Positions 55,676 through 64,000 are shown, numbered from the stretch's first letter. The stretch: DNA of 64,000 bases from Kribbella capetownensis (GCF_004331485.1 NZ_SJKD01000011.1:62001-126000); one strand, 5' to 3'. The notes: generated by a model from the sequence alone, not told the origin. A program made the numbers and translations.

Positions 55676-56581
55676 CTATTCCTGCCGCAGCCGGGCCGCG
55701 AGCTCCGCGTTGCGTTGCGCGAACGTCCGCCAGGCAACCGGCGTGGCCTCCACCCGGTCGCGGGCGGTCGTCTCCGTCACCGCCTGCTGCGTCCACGTCT
55801 GCATCCGGCCACCGATCATCCGGAACCGCACCAGCACACCATCCGACCAGCCGTGGACGTCGACATCGTGTGGCTCGAGCCGGGACACCTTCTGCTCCGC
55901 GACGATCCACTCGAACGCCGCGATCTCGTCCTGCAACTTGGCCGCGAACTCGAATCGGAGCCCGGCCGCGGCGCGGTCCCGGCGACGGACCAACTCGGCG
56001 CGCAACGCCGTCACCGCGGCCGGATCACGCTCGAGTACGGCGTACGCCGTACGGGCCAGCGCCTCGCGGTCGTCCGGCCCGATGCCGAACACCTCGGCGA
56101 ACTCACGGACCGAACCGTTGGAGTCCGCCGTGTACTGCAACGGCAGCACCCGCTGAAGCGCCGAGATCGCTTGCCGTACGCGCAATCCGCCGAGGTACGG
56201 ACCGAAGTGCGGTGCCGCGGGGCTGACGGTATGCGTGAACCGCAGGCCCGGCCGCTGGGGTCCGTCGTCGAAGCGGATGTAGCCGACGACCTCGGCCCCG
56301 CCCTCCGTGCGGTTCCACCGCGGCTTCGAGTGCTCCAGCAGGTTGCGCTCCAACCAGGCCGCCTCGTGCTCCGAGTCGCACCACACGCTCTCGATCCGGG
56401 CGATCCGCTTGACCATCCGGGCCAGCCGCGGCCGGTCGCCGAGGTGGGTCCAGTACGACTGCACCCGGCGGCGGAGGTTGACCGCGCGGCCGATGTACAG
56501 CACCTTGCCGGTGTCGTCGCGGAAGCGGTAGACGCCCGGCTCCGGTGGGAGCCGGCGGGCAACAGCGCGGGCGGCGGTCAC
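55676..56581 (-). CDS. GIY-YIG nuclease / UvrC N-terminal-like protein
   Basis: 301 residues. The GIY-YIG nuclease core is PGVYRFRDDTGKVLYIGRAV with a downstream conserved Arg and a Glu in EHEAAWLERNLL. A UVR-like helix follows (AAAGLRFEFAAKLQDEIAAF). The C-terminal RNase H-like endonuclease and HhH domains of UvrC are missing, so it resembles Cho-type or UvrC-like short nucleases. GTG start lies 6 bp after the dtd stop, forming an operon. Confidence 0.88.
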   Translation of the reverse strand: MTAARAVARRLPPEPGVYRFRDDTGKVLYIGRAVNLRRRVQSYWTHLGDRPRLARMVKRIARIESVWCDSEHEAAWLERNLLEHSKPRWNRTEGGAEVVGYIRFDDGPQRPGLRFTHTVSPAAPHFGPYLGGLRVRQAISALQRVLPLQYTADSNGSVREFAEVFGIGPDDREALARTAYAVLERDPAAVTALRAELVRRRDRAAAGLRFEFAAKLQDEIAAFEWIVAEQKVSRLEPHDVDVHGWSDGVLVRFRMIGGRMQTWTQQAVTETTARDRVEATPVAWRTFAQRNAELAARLRQE

Positions 56582-56587
56582 GGGCGG

Positions 56588-57013
56588 TCAGGCGTCCAGG
56601 ATGAGGGTGACGGGCCCGTCGTTGACGAGGGCGACGTCCATATGGGCGCCGAACCTGCCGCGTTCGACCTTGGCTCCGAGTGACTCCAGGGCCGCGCAGA
56701 AGGCGTCGTACAGGGGTTCGGAGATCGGGCCGGGAGCGGCGGCGCTCCACGACGGGCGGCGGCCCTTGCGGGTGTCGGCGTACAGGGTGAACTGGCTGAT
56801 CGCGAGGATCGGTGCCTGGTCGTCGGAGGCGGACCGCTCGTCGTGGAGGATCCGCAGGGTCCAGATCTTGGCGGCGAGGGTCTTCGCCTTCTCCTCGGTG
56901 TCGTCGTGGGTGACGCCGAGCAGGACGACCAGCCCCGGGCCCTCGATCGCTCCGACCACTTCACCGTCGACGGTCACCGACGCCTGCCTCACCCGCTGTA
57001 CTACAGCTCTCAT
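56588..57013 (-). CDS. dtd: D-aminoacyl-tRNA deacylase
   Basis: 141 residues. Landmarks are [20 protein letters not shown], the active-site [18 protein letters not shown], and the C-terminal cross-subunit motif [10 protein letters not shown] (the usual NxGPVT). It removes D-amino acids or glycine from mischarged tRNA. Start ATG 57013; the longer frame to 57403 is antisense to the next gene. Confidence 0.96.
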   Translation of the reverse strand: MRAVVQRVRQASVTVDGEVVGAIEGPGLVVLLGVTHDDTEEKAKTLAAKIWTLRILHDERSASDDQAPILAISQFTLYADTRKGRRPSWSAAAPGPISEPLYDAFCAALESLGAKVERGRFGAHMDVALVNDGPVTLILDA

Positions 57014-57047
57014 GGAACCATCCTGCCCTGCGGGATATGGTCCGGTC

Positions 57048-57878
57048 ATGGCGTCCACTCTGATCACCGTTGCCCCGACCGGTGCCGAGACCGCGAAGGC
57101 GGACTGCCCGGCCCTGCCGACCACGCTCAACGAGCTGGTGGAGGCGGCGAAACGGTGTGAAGCCGCCGGCGCGGCGATGATCCATCTGCACATCCGCGAC
57201 GGCGAGCACCGGCCGACGCTCGAGCTGAGCCGCCTGACCGACGCGGTCGCCGCGATCCGGGAGAACACCGGGCTCATCGTCCAACTGTCGACCGGTGGCG
57301 CGGTGACCGATCCGTACGACCACCGGCTCCGGGTGCTGGACGCGGGTCCCGACTCCTGCTCGCTGACGATGGGGACCGTCAACTTCGGTGACGACGTGTT
57401 CATGAACCCGTGGCCGTTCGTGGCCGAGCTCTACCAACTCAGCCAGGAGCGTGAGGTGGTGCCGGAGTTCGAGCTGTTCGACCTCGGGCATGTGGCCGCG
57501 CTGCACCGGCTGCTGGACAAGTTCGGTCTGCCGTACGGCGGTCGCGTGCACTGCGACCTGGTGATGGGCGTCCCAGGCGGCATGCCCGGTACGACGGACG
57601 CCCTCGTGGCAGCCGTCAACGCGCTCCCCGCCGCGGTCACGTCCTGGTCGGCGACAGGGATCGGGCGTACGTCGCTCAGCGTCGCGCTGGCCGCCTTGTC
57701 GAAGGGTGGCCACCTCCGCGTCGGCATGGAGGACACGCTGACGCTGGCCAAGGGGCAGCCGGTCACGCACAACGCCGAACTGGTCGAGCGCGCCGCGGCC
57801 CTTGCGACGATGGCTCAGCGCCCGCCGATGTCGCCGGACGAGGCGCGCGACCTCTTGAACGTGAAGCGGGACCGCTGA
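57048..57878 (+). CDS. BKACE-type beta-keto acid cleavage enzyme (3-keto-5-aminohexanoate cleavage family)
   Basis: 276 residues. TIM-barrel features: [16 protein letters not shown], the metal-binding [16 protein letters not shown] near residue 44, [15 protein letters not shown], and [11 protein letters not shown]. The family condenses a beta-keto acid with acetyl-CoA and cleaves it; the actual substrate is unknown. Start ATG 57048 has TATGGT ending 6 nt upstream. Divergent from dtd. Its end overlaps the next minus-strand gene by 64 bp. Confidence 0.9.
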   Translation: MASTLITVAPTGAETAKADCPALPTTLNELVEAAKRCEAAGAAMIHLHIRDGEHRPTLELSRLTDAVAAIRENTGLIVQLSTGGAVTDPYDHRLRVLDAGPDSCSLTMGTVNFGDDVFMNPWPFVAELYQLSQEREVVPEFELFDLGHVAALHRLLDKFGLPYGGRVHCDLVMGVPGGMPGTTDALVAAVNALPAAVTSWSATGIGRTSLSVALAALSKGGHLRVGMEDTLTLAKGQPVTHNAELVERAAALATMAQRPPMSPDEARDLLNVKRDR

Positions 57879-58270
57879 ACCACGAACCACACCGCGCCGG
57901 CCACCACGATCGTTGCCTCCAGCAATAGCCAGTCGCGGAGGTAGTCGCGCGGGAGCACGGTCGGGTTGACGCCCTTGCCCTGTCGCAGCAGCAGCGGGAT
58001 CGCGATCAGAGTGGTCAGACCGACGTACAGCAAGGTGGTTCGGACCGCGCTGATGGTGCGGTGATGGTCCGGACCGGCCGACCAGCGCGTGACCAGCCAG
58101 CCGGTTCCAACGGTCAGCGGAACCAGGAAGAAGTCGTCGGCCAGCACCGCGCCGGCGAGCCAGAGCGGCAGCCGGATGAGCGCTTGGACCTGCACCGTGT
58201 GCAGCAGGAGCCACAGTCCCCACAGACCGACGCCGATACCGACAGCTGCGAGGGATGCCCGGAGCTTCAT
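57815..58270 (-). CDS. Membrane protein next to molybdoenzyme
   Basis: 151 residues with four hydrophobic helices (LAAVGIGVGLWGLWLLLHTV; LPLWLAGAVLADDFFLVPLT). Start ATG 58270 overlaps the TGA of the molybdoenzyme gene (ATGA), so it is co-translated and possibly a partner subunit. No family recognised. The 64-bp tail overlap with the convergent BKACE gene is unusual but both frames look intact. Confidence 0.72.
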   Translation of the reverse strand: MKLRASLAAVGIGVGLWGLWLLLHTVQVQALIRLPLWLAGAVLADDFFLVPLTVGTGWLVTRWSAGPDHHRTISAVRTTLLYVGLTTLIAIPLLLRQGKGVNPTVLPRDYLRDWLLLEATIVVAGAVWFVVQRSRFTFKRSRASSGDIGGR

Positions 58271-59418
58271 GCGATCACCTCCAGGCGGTGGACCCACTTG
58301 GTCTGCAGTACGCCGGGGCGGTTCGGGGCGATAACGCGAGCCGGGTACCCGTGGTCGAGGGCCAGCTCACTGCCGTTCAGGCGTAGCGCGAGCAGGGTCA
58401 GTGGATCATCGACGAACTCGGGCGGGAGCTCACTGGTCCCGTAGAAGCCGCCCTTCTCCATCGAGACCACCCGGACCCGGGAGCCCTCCGGCGCACCGCA
58501 CAGCCGCAGGAGATCACGGATCCGGATGCCTTCCCAGCGAGCGCCCTGACTCCAGCCCTCGACGCACGCGATCGGCAGGGCGGACCGGCTCTGCGGCAGC
58601 TGCCGCAGTTGGTCGAGCGTGTACGACAGCTCCTGCGGTCCCTTGATCGTGAAACGCCAGTCCGGTCCGATCCCGGTGACACCCGCGTCGTGCGCCGTAC
58701 GGTTGACCGGCAGACCCTGCGGACCGACGTTCGGCTTGCGAGGCGCCAGCACCGCGACCGGTCCGAGGGCCGGAACGGACTGCCCGACCGACGTGATGCC
58801 GGCCAGCGCAGCCGCCCCGGCGACGGTCCGGAACAGCCTGCGGCGGGTCAGTCCGGTGATTGCTGGTGGCAACGAGTCGGCGACGGGCTCGGGCGTTGCG
58901 CGCCAATGCGCGACGATCAGTGGGAGCTTGACCGAGAGGTGGACAAGCAGTGCCCCGACGATGATCCAGGCCAGGGCATAGTGCGTTTGCTTGAAGGGGA
59001 ACGGCCAGGGATACCACTGCAGCGTGTTGACGAACCCGATGAAGAGCTCGAGCGCCAGCGCGGAGACCAGGACCAGGATCGACAGCCGCTCGAGGACGTT
59101 CGCGAGTGCCTGTCGGCTGGGTGGCCAAGGGAGTTTGGCGAACAGCTTCGGGTAGACGGTCCACAACTTTGCCAGCAGCAACGGCACCGCGACCGTGCCG
59201 CTGAGGACGTGCAGGCCCTGCGTCACGCGGTACAAGTTGGCCGGCCGGCTCGGGATGTGAAGCCAACCAGGGGTCTCCTGCTGGAAGTGGCTGAACAGCC
59301 CGGTGAGGAAACAGATCGTCACGGCGATCCCGAGCCAGCGTCCGATCACTATCGCCACCCGTGGATGGTGCAGCGGTGAGCGGAACGACTTCTCCGTCGG
59401 GGGCGCCGGAAGCTTCAT
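58267..59418 (-). CDS. Molybdopterin-dependent oxidoreductase (sulfite oxidase fold) with membrane domain
   Basis: 383 residues. The first ~165 form four to five helices with spaced His residues (LHVLSGTVAVPLLLAKLW; THYALAWIIVGALLVHLSV), resembling a cytochrome b561-type anchor. A twin-arginine-like TRRRLFRTVAGAAALAG follows, then a sulfite-oxidase-like molybdopterin domain with the Cys ligand in IACVEGWSQGARWEGI and GYPARVIAPNRPG. It would be an envelope redox enzyme drawing or passing electrons through the membrane. Confidence 0.9.
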   Translation of the reverse strand: MKLPAPPTEKSFRSPLHHPRVAIVIGRWLGIAVTICFLTGLFSHFQQETPGWLHIPSRPANLYRVTQGLHVLSGTVAVPLLLAKLWTVYPKLFAKLPWPPSRQALANVLERLSILVLVSALALELFIGFVNTLQWYPWPFPFKQTHYALAWIIVGALLVHLSVKLPLIVAHWRATPEPVADSLPPAITGLTRRRLFRTVAGAAALAGITSVGQSVPALGPVAVLAPRKPNVGPQGLPVNRTAHDAGVTGIGPDWRFTIKGPQELSYTLDQLRQLPQSRSALPIACVEGWSQGARWEGIRIRDLLRLCGAPEGSRVRVVSMEKGGFYGTSELPPEFVDDPLTLLALRLNGSELALDHGYPARVIAPNRPGVLQTKWVHRLEVIA

Positions 59419-59489
59419 GCTTCCACTACAACGCAGATCACGTGCTCCGAACGCCGTTCACCGGTTACTGCTCGCGAACGGCCGGACCG

Positions 59490-59852
59490 TCAGTAGACGA
59501 TCGCCTGGGTCCCGTCGGTGAGGATCTCCTCGGTGAACGCCGGAGCGCCGGCGATCCTGGTGCCGGGGAGCAGATCGTCCTCGGCGAGCCCGCGACGCTT
59601 CGCGCACTGGGTGCAGACCGTGAGCTGTCCGCCCGCCAGAACCGCGCCGACCAGGTCCGCCAGCGGCGCCGCGTGCGGGAGCTCGAAGGACTCGGCGCGC
59701 CCGGGAACGGCGAACCAGACGGCGTCGCCGGTCAGCCACAAGGAGACGGTGGCTCCGGCGGTCACTGCGGTGGCAGCGACGGTGAACGCCTGGTTCGCAC
59801 GTTCGGCCTCTTCGGCGCCTGCGGTCAGCTTGATCACCAGGGTGCGGGACAT
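59490..59852 (-). CDS. DsrE-family-like protein
   Basis: 120 residues. A Rossmann-like start (LVIKLTAGAEEAERANQAFT), the flexible VSLWLTGDAVWFAVPG, and a Cys pair in LTVCTQCAKRRGL. DsrE/F-like proteins handle sulfur relay; the CxxC-type pair supports redox or sulfur work. ATG 59852 has TACCGT ending 6 nt upstream. Divergent from the small membrane gene. Confidence 0.82.
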   Translation of the reverse strand: MSRTLVIKLTAGAEEAERANQAFTVAATAVTAGATVSLWLTGDAVWFAVPGRAESFELPHAAPLADLVGAVLAGGQLTVCTQCAKRRGLAEDDLLPGTRIAGAPAFTEEILTDGTQAIVY

Positions 59853-59903
59853 CACGCCACGGTAACCGAAGCTTCCGGGCCGGTATCCCCTAGACTGGCC
59901 GAC

Positions 59904-60011
59904 GTGTTGCACGTCATCTTCACCACGCTGCTGGTCCTGGTCTGTGTGTTCATGGGCTGGTTCTCGGCATTCGTCGTCTACCGGCTGTACCGCGGCCGCA
60001 GCGCGAACTGA
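59904..60011 (+). CDS. 35-residue single-helix membrane protein
   Basis: GTG to TGA, 35 residues. One helix (VIFTTLLVLVCVFMGWFSAF) with a basic tail (YRLYRGRSAN), giving an inside-positive C-terminus. TAGACT at 59891-59896 ends 7 nt before the GTG, as at other leaderless genes here. It ends 8 bp before the nitrobindin-like gene, so both are probably on one transcript. Function unknown. Confidence 0.6.
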   Translation: MLHVIFTTLLVLVCVFMGWFSAFVVYRLYRGRSAN

Positions 60012-60019
60012 GTGACCTG

Positions 60020-60517
60020 ATGGCGTTCGAGCTCCCGCAGGACCTGCACCCCGACCTGATCCCACTCGCGTGGCTGCTCGGTCGCTGGGAGGGCCGCGGC
60101 CACGGCGACTACCCGACGATCGAGAAGTTCGAGTTCGGTCAGCAGATCGACTTCAGCCACAACGGCAAGCCGTACCTGCACTACGTCAGCCAGACCTACG
60201 TGGTCGGCGAGGACGGGACCAAGGAGCGCCCGCTGGCGGTCGAGACCGGCTTCTGGCGGCCGCAGCCGGACAACAAGGTCGAGGTCATCCTGGCCCACCC
60301 CACCGGCTTCGCCGAGATCTGGTACGGCGACATCGACGGCGCGAAGATCGAGTTGGAGACCGACGTCATCGCCCGGACCGTGAGCGCCAAGGAGGTCACC
60401 GCCGGCCACCGCCTCTACGGCCTGGTCAAGGGCGAGCTGCTCTGGGCCTACGACATGGCCGCCGAGGGCCAGCCCCTCCAACCCCACCTCTGGGCCACGC
60501 TCGTCCGCTCCAGCTAA
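60020..60517 (+). CDS. Nitrobindin / DUF1794-like heme-binding beta-barrel protein
   Basis: 165 residues. The barrel opening motif LAWLLGRWEGRGHGDYPTI near residue 18 and the conserved YTV-type core (NKVEVILAHPTGFAEIWYG) fit the nitrobindin/THAP4-like family, which binds ferric heme and isomerises peroxynitrite. The TAA overlaps the convergent regulator TAG within CTAA at 60514-60517. Confidence 0.88.
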   Translation: MAFELPQDLHPDLIPLAWLLGRWEGRGHGDYPTIEKFEFGQQIDFSHNGKPYLHYVSQTYVVGEDGTKERPLAVETGFWRPQPDNKVEVILAHPTGFAEIWYGDIDGAKIELETDVIARTVSAKEVTAGHRLYGLVKGELLWAYDMAAEGQPLQPHLWATLVRSS

Positions 60518-61191
60518 CTCTCGGCCACCCACGAGTACTCGACTTTCGGGCGTCCGCTGCGGCCGTCGTATCGCTGGGTGCGGAGCGCCTGGCCCTGGTC
60601 GGCGAGGTGCTCGAGGTAGCGGCGCGCGGTGATCCGGGACGTGCCGAGCGACGTCGCGACCTCCTCCGCGGTCCAGCCCTCCCGGTTGCCGAGTAGCTGG
60701 ACGACGCGATCCAGCACTGATCCCGCCAGGCCCTTCGGCACCGACGAGACGGTTGCTGGGTGCAACAACCGGTCGACCTCGTCCTGATCGGCGACCACCT
60801 GCCCCGCCTCCGCCGCTCGCCGCTGGCGCGCGTACGCCGTCAACCGGTCCCGCAGGGTCTCGTAGGCAAAGGGTTTCAGCACATACTGCACGACGCCGAT
60901 CCGCGCCGCGGCCTGCACCGCCGCCACCTCGCGCGCCGACGTCACCGCGACCACGTCGATCTGGTTGCCCAGGGCCCGCAGTCGGCGGACCACGTCGAGC
61001 CCGTGGCCGTCGGGCAGGTTCATGTCCAGCAGCACCAGGTCGATCTCGCCACGGGTCAGCACCTGCAGCGCACGGGCCGCCGTACCGGCGACGCCGATGC
61101 AGGTGAAGCCCTGCAGGCGGTCGACGTACGTGCGATGGGCCTCTGCCGCGACCGGGTCGTCCTCGACGACGAGGACCCGCAGGTCAGGCAC
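60514..61191 (-). CDS. CitB/DcuR-type response regulator
   Basis: 225 residues. Receiver: VLVVEDDPVAAEAHRTYV, acceptor Asp in LVLLDMNLPDGHGL, Lys in YVLKPFAYETL. The C-terminal helix-turn-helix (GWTAEEVATSLGTSRITARR) fits the CitB family that controls C4-dicarboxylate or citrate uptake. Overlaps the kinase gene by 8 bp. Expected target: dctA across the kinase gene. Confidence 0.93.
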   Translation of the reverse strand: MPDLRVLVVEDDPVAAEAHRTYVDRLQGFTCIGVAGTAARALQVLTRGEIDLVLLDMNLPDGHGLDVVRRLRALGNQIDVVAVTSAREVAAVQAAARIGVVQYVLKPFAYETLRDRLTAYARQRRAAEAGQVVADQDEVDRLLHPATVSSVPKGLAGSVLDRVVQLLGNREGWTAEEVATSLGTSRITARRYLEHLADQGQALRTQRYDGRSGRPKVEYSWVAES

Positions 61192-62440
61192 TGGCGCTCA
61201 CCGCCCGCGGCAGCCGGACCCGGACAGTCAGCGCCGGTACGTCGTCCAGCTCGGAGTCCGGGTCGACCATCAGCGTGCCCTGCCAGCGCTCGACCGTGCT
61301 GCGCACCAGCACAAGGCCGAGTCCGTGGCCTGGCTCCGCCTTCGTCGTCCAGCCCCGGTCGAACATGCGGGCCAGCTCGGTCGCACCCAGCTCCGCTCCG
61401 GTGTTCGTGACGATCAGGTCGATCGCGTCGCGCGTCGTACCGGCCCGCAGCTCGACCCGGCGTGGAGCGGGACCACCCCGCGCGGCCTCGATCGCGTTGT
61501 CGAGCAGGTTGCCGACGACCGTGACCACGTCCTGCGCGGGCAGCCGCGTGTTCAGCGGCTCCTGGCCGAGCTCCAGCGTCAGCACGACACCGCGTTCCTG
61601 CGCCTGCGCGAGTTTCGCGAGCAGCAGCGACGCGAGCACGGGATCACCGACCGTGCCGACCACGCGATCCGTCATCGCCTGCGCGAACTGCAGCTCGGAC
61701 ACCGCGAACTCGCGCGCCCGTTCCGGTCTGCCGATCTCGATCAGGCTGACCACGGTGTGCAGCCGGTTGGATGCCTCGTGGTTCTGCGCCTGCAGGGATT
61801 CGGCCAGACTGCGCACCGCGTCCAGCTCACCGAGCAGCCGCTGCAGCTCGGTGTGATCTCGCAGCGTCACGATCCGGCCGGAGCGTGACGGTTGCTGGTT
61901 CACGACCACGACACCCTGCTTCCCGAGGTGAAGCTCGTCGTACGCCGTCCTGCCCGCGCCCAGCAACTCCGCGAGGGTGGCGGGGAGATGCAGGTCCTCG
62001 ATCGGCGTACCCGGGACGACCTCGCTGAGGCCGAGCAGCTCCAGGGCTTCGTCGTTGGCGAGCTGGACGCGACCGTCGGCGTCCAGCAGGATCAGGCCTT
62101 CGCGGGCGGCGTGCAGCACGCCCTCGTAGAAGTCGAGCATCCGGGCCAGCGACTGGGTGCCCATCCCGCGGGTGGCCCGGCGAACCCGCCAGGTGACCAG
62201 CGCGTTGCCGGCGATCGCGACCCCGAGCATCAGGCTGGCGACGCCGAGCATCGAGCGCATGTCGAGTTGGATCAGCTCCCACCAGCCGGGTGGCGCGACA
62301 CCGGCAGCCGCCGCGTCCCGCTCGGCCTGGGCTCGGGAGCGGCTGACCATGGTGATCGCCACCATCAGGATCAGGACCGCGACCGTGACCGTCTGCAGCC
62401 AGAGAACCTGGCGGCGCAGTTCCCACGGCCGGCGACGCAT
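61184..62440 (-). CDS. CitA/DcuS-type sensor kinase with very short extracytoplasmic part
   Basis: 418 residues. TM1 at about 14-32 and TM2 at about 64-84 are separated by only some 30 residues, too short for the usual PASC/Cache sensor. A cytoplasmic PAS follows (GLILLDADGRVQLANDEALE), then the H-box HEASNRLHTVVSLIEIG, N-box NLLDNAIEAARGG and G-boxes. Start ATG 62440 is preferred; an in-frame GTG 14 codons upstream is possible. Divergent from dctA. Confidence 0.9.
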   Translation of the reverse strand: MRRRPWELRRQVLWLQTVTVAVLILMVAITMVSRSRAQAERDAAAAGVAPPGWWELIQLDMRSMLGVASLMLGVAIAGNALVTWRVRRATRGMGTQSLARMLDFYEGVLHAAREGLILLDADGRVQLANDEALELLGLSEVVPGTPIEDLHLPATLAELLGAGRTAYDELHLGKQGVVVVNQQPSRSGRIVTLRDHTELQRLLGELDAVRSLAESLQAQNHEASNRLHTVVSLIEIGRPERAREFAVSELQFAQAMTDRVVGTVGDPVLASLLLAKLAQAQERGVVLTLELGQEPLNTRLPAQDVVTVVGNLLDNAIEAARGGPAPRRVELRAGTTRDAIDLIVTNTGAELGATELARMFDRGWTTKAEPGHGLGLVLVRSTVERWQGTLMVDPDSELDDVPALTVRVRLPRAVSASA

Positions 62441-62566
62441 GCGGACAGTCTGCACCGAGAACGATATGAACGAAACGCGCACTTCGCCTGTGCGTCACGT
62501 CACAGTTACCCAAGCAGCATCCGGCCCCTCCTCCACTGCCCGCCGGCCGATACAGGGAGTCCCACC

Positions 62567-63949
62567 ATGTCGAGCCCGACCGAACCGCGACCGACCCCGG
62601 TCCGCAACGACCGGACCCATTTCCTCTACATCGCCGTCATCGTCGCCGTCCTGCTCGGCATCGGTGTCGGCTTCCTGTTCCCGGACTTCGCGGTCGAGCT
62701 GAAACCGCTCGGCACCGGGTTCGTGAACCTGATCAAGATGCTGATCAGCCCGATCATCTTCTGCACGCTGGTGCTCGGCATCGGCTCGGTCCGGCAGGCC
62801 GCCAGCGTCGGCAAGGTCGGCGGTCTCGCGCTGCTCTACTTCCTGGTGATGTCGACGGTCGCGCTCGCCATCGGCCTGGTGGTCGGCAACATCGTCCAGC
62901 CGGGTTCCGGTCTGAACCTGACCGACAAGCTCCGGGAGACCGGCCAGAAGCAGGCCGCCGGCGCCCACGAGAGCACGACCGACTTCATCCTCGGCATCAT
63001 CCCGAAGTCGCTGCTGTCCTCGCTGACCGAGGGTGAAGTGCTGCAGACCGTGCTGGTCGCCCTGCTGGTCGGCTTCGCGCTGCAGGCGATGGCTGCCAAG
63101 GGGGAGCCGATCCTGACCGCCATCGGCCACATCCAGCGGCTGGTGTTCAAGATCCTGTCGATGATCATGTGGACCGCGCCGATCGGTGCGTTCGGTGCGA
63201 TCGCGGCCGTCGTCGGCGCCACCGGCTGGGACGCGCTGGTCAGCCTGGGCAAGATCATGCTGGCCTTCTACATCACCTGTCTGCTGTTCGTGATCGTTGT
63301 CCTGGGCACCGTTCTCCGCGTGGTCACCGGGATGTCGATCTTCCAGCTGCTGCGCTATCTGGGCCGCGAGTTCCTGCTGATCGTGTCCAGTTCGTCGTCG
63401 GAGACCGCGCTGCCGCGGCTGATCGGCAAGATGGAGCATCTCGGCGTCGGCAAGCAGGTCGTCGGTATCACCGTCCCGACCGGCTACTCGTTCAACCTGG
63501 ACGGCACCGCGATCTACCTGACGATGGCGTCGCTGTTCATCGCCGAGGCAATGGACACGCCGTTCTCGATCGGCCAGCAGATCTCCCTGCTGCTGTTCAT
63601 GATCGTGGCCTCGAAGGGCGCCGCCGGTGTCACCGGTGCGGGCCTGGCCACGCTGGCCGGCGGCTTGCAGTCGCACCGGCCGGAGTTGGTCGACGGCGTC
63701 GGTTTGATCGTCGGCATCGACCGGTTCATGTCCGAGGCCCGCGCGCTGACGAACTTCGCCGGCAACGCGGTCGCGACGGTCCTGGTCGGGCACTGGGTCG
63801 GGGCGTTCGACAAGGAGCAGGCCAAACAGGTCTTCGCCGGTGACGATCCGTTCGACGAGGCCGCCTTCGCGGCCGGAGACACCCACGCGGGGGACGTTCC
63901 CCTGGAAGACAGTCGCAGTACCGAGCCCAGCCGCAGTATCGACCACTGA
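62567..63949 (+). CDS. dctA: C4-dicarboxylate/proton-sodium symporter DctA (DAACS family)
   Basis: 460 residues. DAACS signatures are all present: SSSSETALPRLIGKMEHLGV, PTGYSFNLDGTAIYLTMASL, SKGAAGVTGAGLATLA and DRFMSEARALTNFAGNAVAT. It imports succinate, fumarate or malate. GGGAG lies 8 nt before the ATG. Divergent from the sensor kinase, which likely controls it. The hydrophilic tail of about 45 residues is acidic. Confidence 0.95.
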   Translation: MSSPTEPRPTPVRNDRTHFLYIAVIVAVLLGIGVGFLFPDFAVELKPLGTGFVNLIKMLISPIIFCTLVLGIGSVRQAASVGKVGGLALLYFLVMSTVALAIGLVVGNIVQPGSGLNLTDKLRETGQKQAAGAHESTTDFILGIIPKSLLSSLTEGEVLQTVLVALLVGFALQAMAAKGEPILTAIGHIQRLVFKILSMIMWTAPIGAFGAIAAVVGATGWDALVSLGKIMLAFYITCLLFVIVVLGTVLRVVTGMSIFQLLRYLGREFLLIVSSSSSETALPRLIGKMEHLGVGKQVVGITVPTGYSFNLDGTAIYLTMASLFIAEAMDTPFSIGQQISLLLFMIVASKGAAGVTGAGLATLAGGLQSHRPELVDGVGLIVGIDRFMSEARALTNFAGNAVATVLVGHWVGAFDKEQAKQVFAGDDPFDEAAFAAGDTHAGDVPLEDSRSTEPSRSIDH

Positions 63950-63978
63950 GCCACCTGTCCCACCCCTCCGGCACTGCC

Positions 63979-64000
63979 CGTCAGCTCCCCCCCGCTGACG
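63979..64000 (+). terminator. Hairpin after dctA at window edge
   Basis: CGTCAGC (63979-63985) pairs with GCTGACG (63994-64000), 8-nt C-rich loop, 30 bp after the dctA stop. May extend beyond the window. Confidence 0.5.

Overview
The window is GC-rich, densely coded DNA from an actinomycete. Taxon-level markers are a mycothiol synthase (mshD), an orphan GlnR-type regulator, DUF5709, DUF1416 and DUF4395 proteins, PhoP-type PHO boxes and many GTG starts. Gene content and style fit a soil member of the Propionibacteriales such as Kribbella, but that genus guess is inference. No IS element, prophage, CRISPR array, tRNA or rRNA gene was seen, so this looks like ordinary chromosome.

Layout. 1-5.9 kb: partial FUSC-type membrane protein, DUF5709 protein, cytochrome P450, and a three-gene ABC-2 exporter operon behind a long leader. 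5.9-16.3 kb: GH38 alpha-mannosidase with a LacI-type operator, then a TAXI-TRAP uptake locus (two binding proteins and a fused permease) wrapped around a two-component system. It is followed by three tandem hairpins with an almost invariant loop and by a hemerythrin-like protein. 16.3-26 kb: mixed housekeeping and accessory genes, including an aldo-keto reductase, APH-like kinase, flavin reductase, thioesterase, an ion channel with an unusual filter, a TetR gene interrupted by an in-frame TAG, an EamA exporter, MarR, a GH3 lipoprotein and two DUF202 proteins. 26-29 kb: DUF47-Pit phosphate transporter operon and a second, decayed Pit gene that still has a clean PHO box.

29-36.6 kb: PlsC, TPP-riboswitch-controlled thiC, a SatD-like pair, and a cluster of RDD/DUF4190 membrane proteins with glutamine/tyrosine/glycine-rich tails. 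36.6-44.7 kb: pstSCAB behind a PHO box, a DUF151 protein, a MutT1-like Nudix/phosphatase and polyphosphate kinase. With the Pit genes this makes the window a phosphate-handling neighbourhood. 44.8-54 kb: alpha/beta hydrolase, mshD, 5'-nucleotidase, MoaD-like protein, glnR, arfB, a thioredoxin, another RDD protein, and a sulfur block (DUF4395, sulfurtransferase, DUF1416) preceded by a cysteine-containing leader peptide. This resembles the mycobacterial sseC-cysA2-thiX-glnR-mshD-pst neighbourhood.

54-64 kb: choice-of-anchor-P-like secreted protein, GIY-YIG/UVR protein with dtd, a BKACE-type enzyme, a membrane-anchored sulfite-oxidase-like molybdoenzyme, a DsrE-like protein, a 35-residue membrane protein, a nitrobindin-like protein, and a DcuS/DcuR-type system divergent from dctA.

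One recurring signal is a TANNNT hexamer placed 6-8 nt before the start codon with no ribosome binding site. It occurs at about sixteen genes and points to widespread leaderless transcripts.
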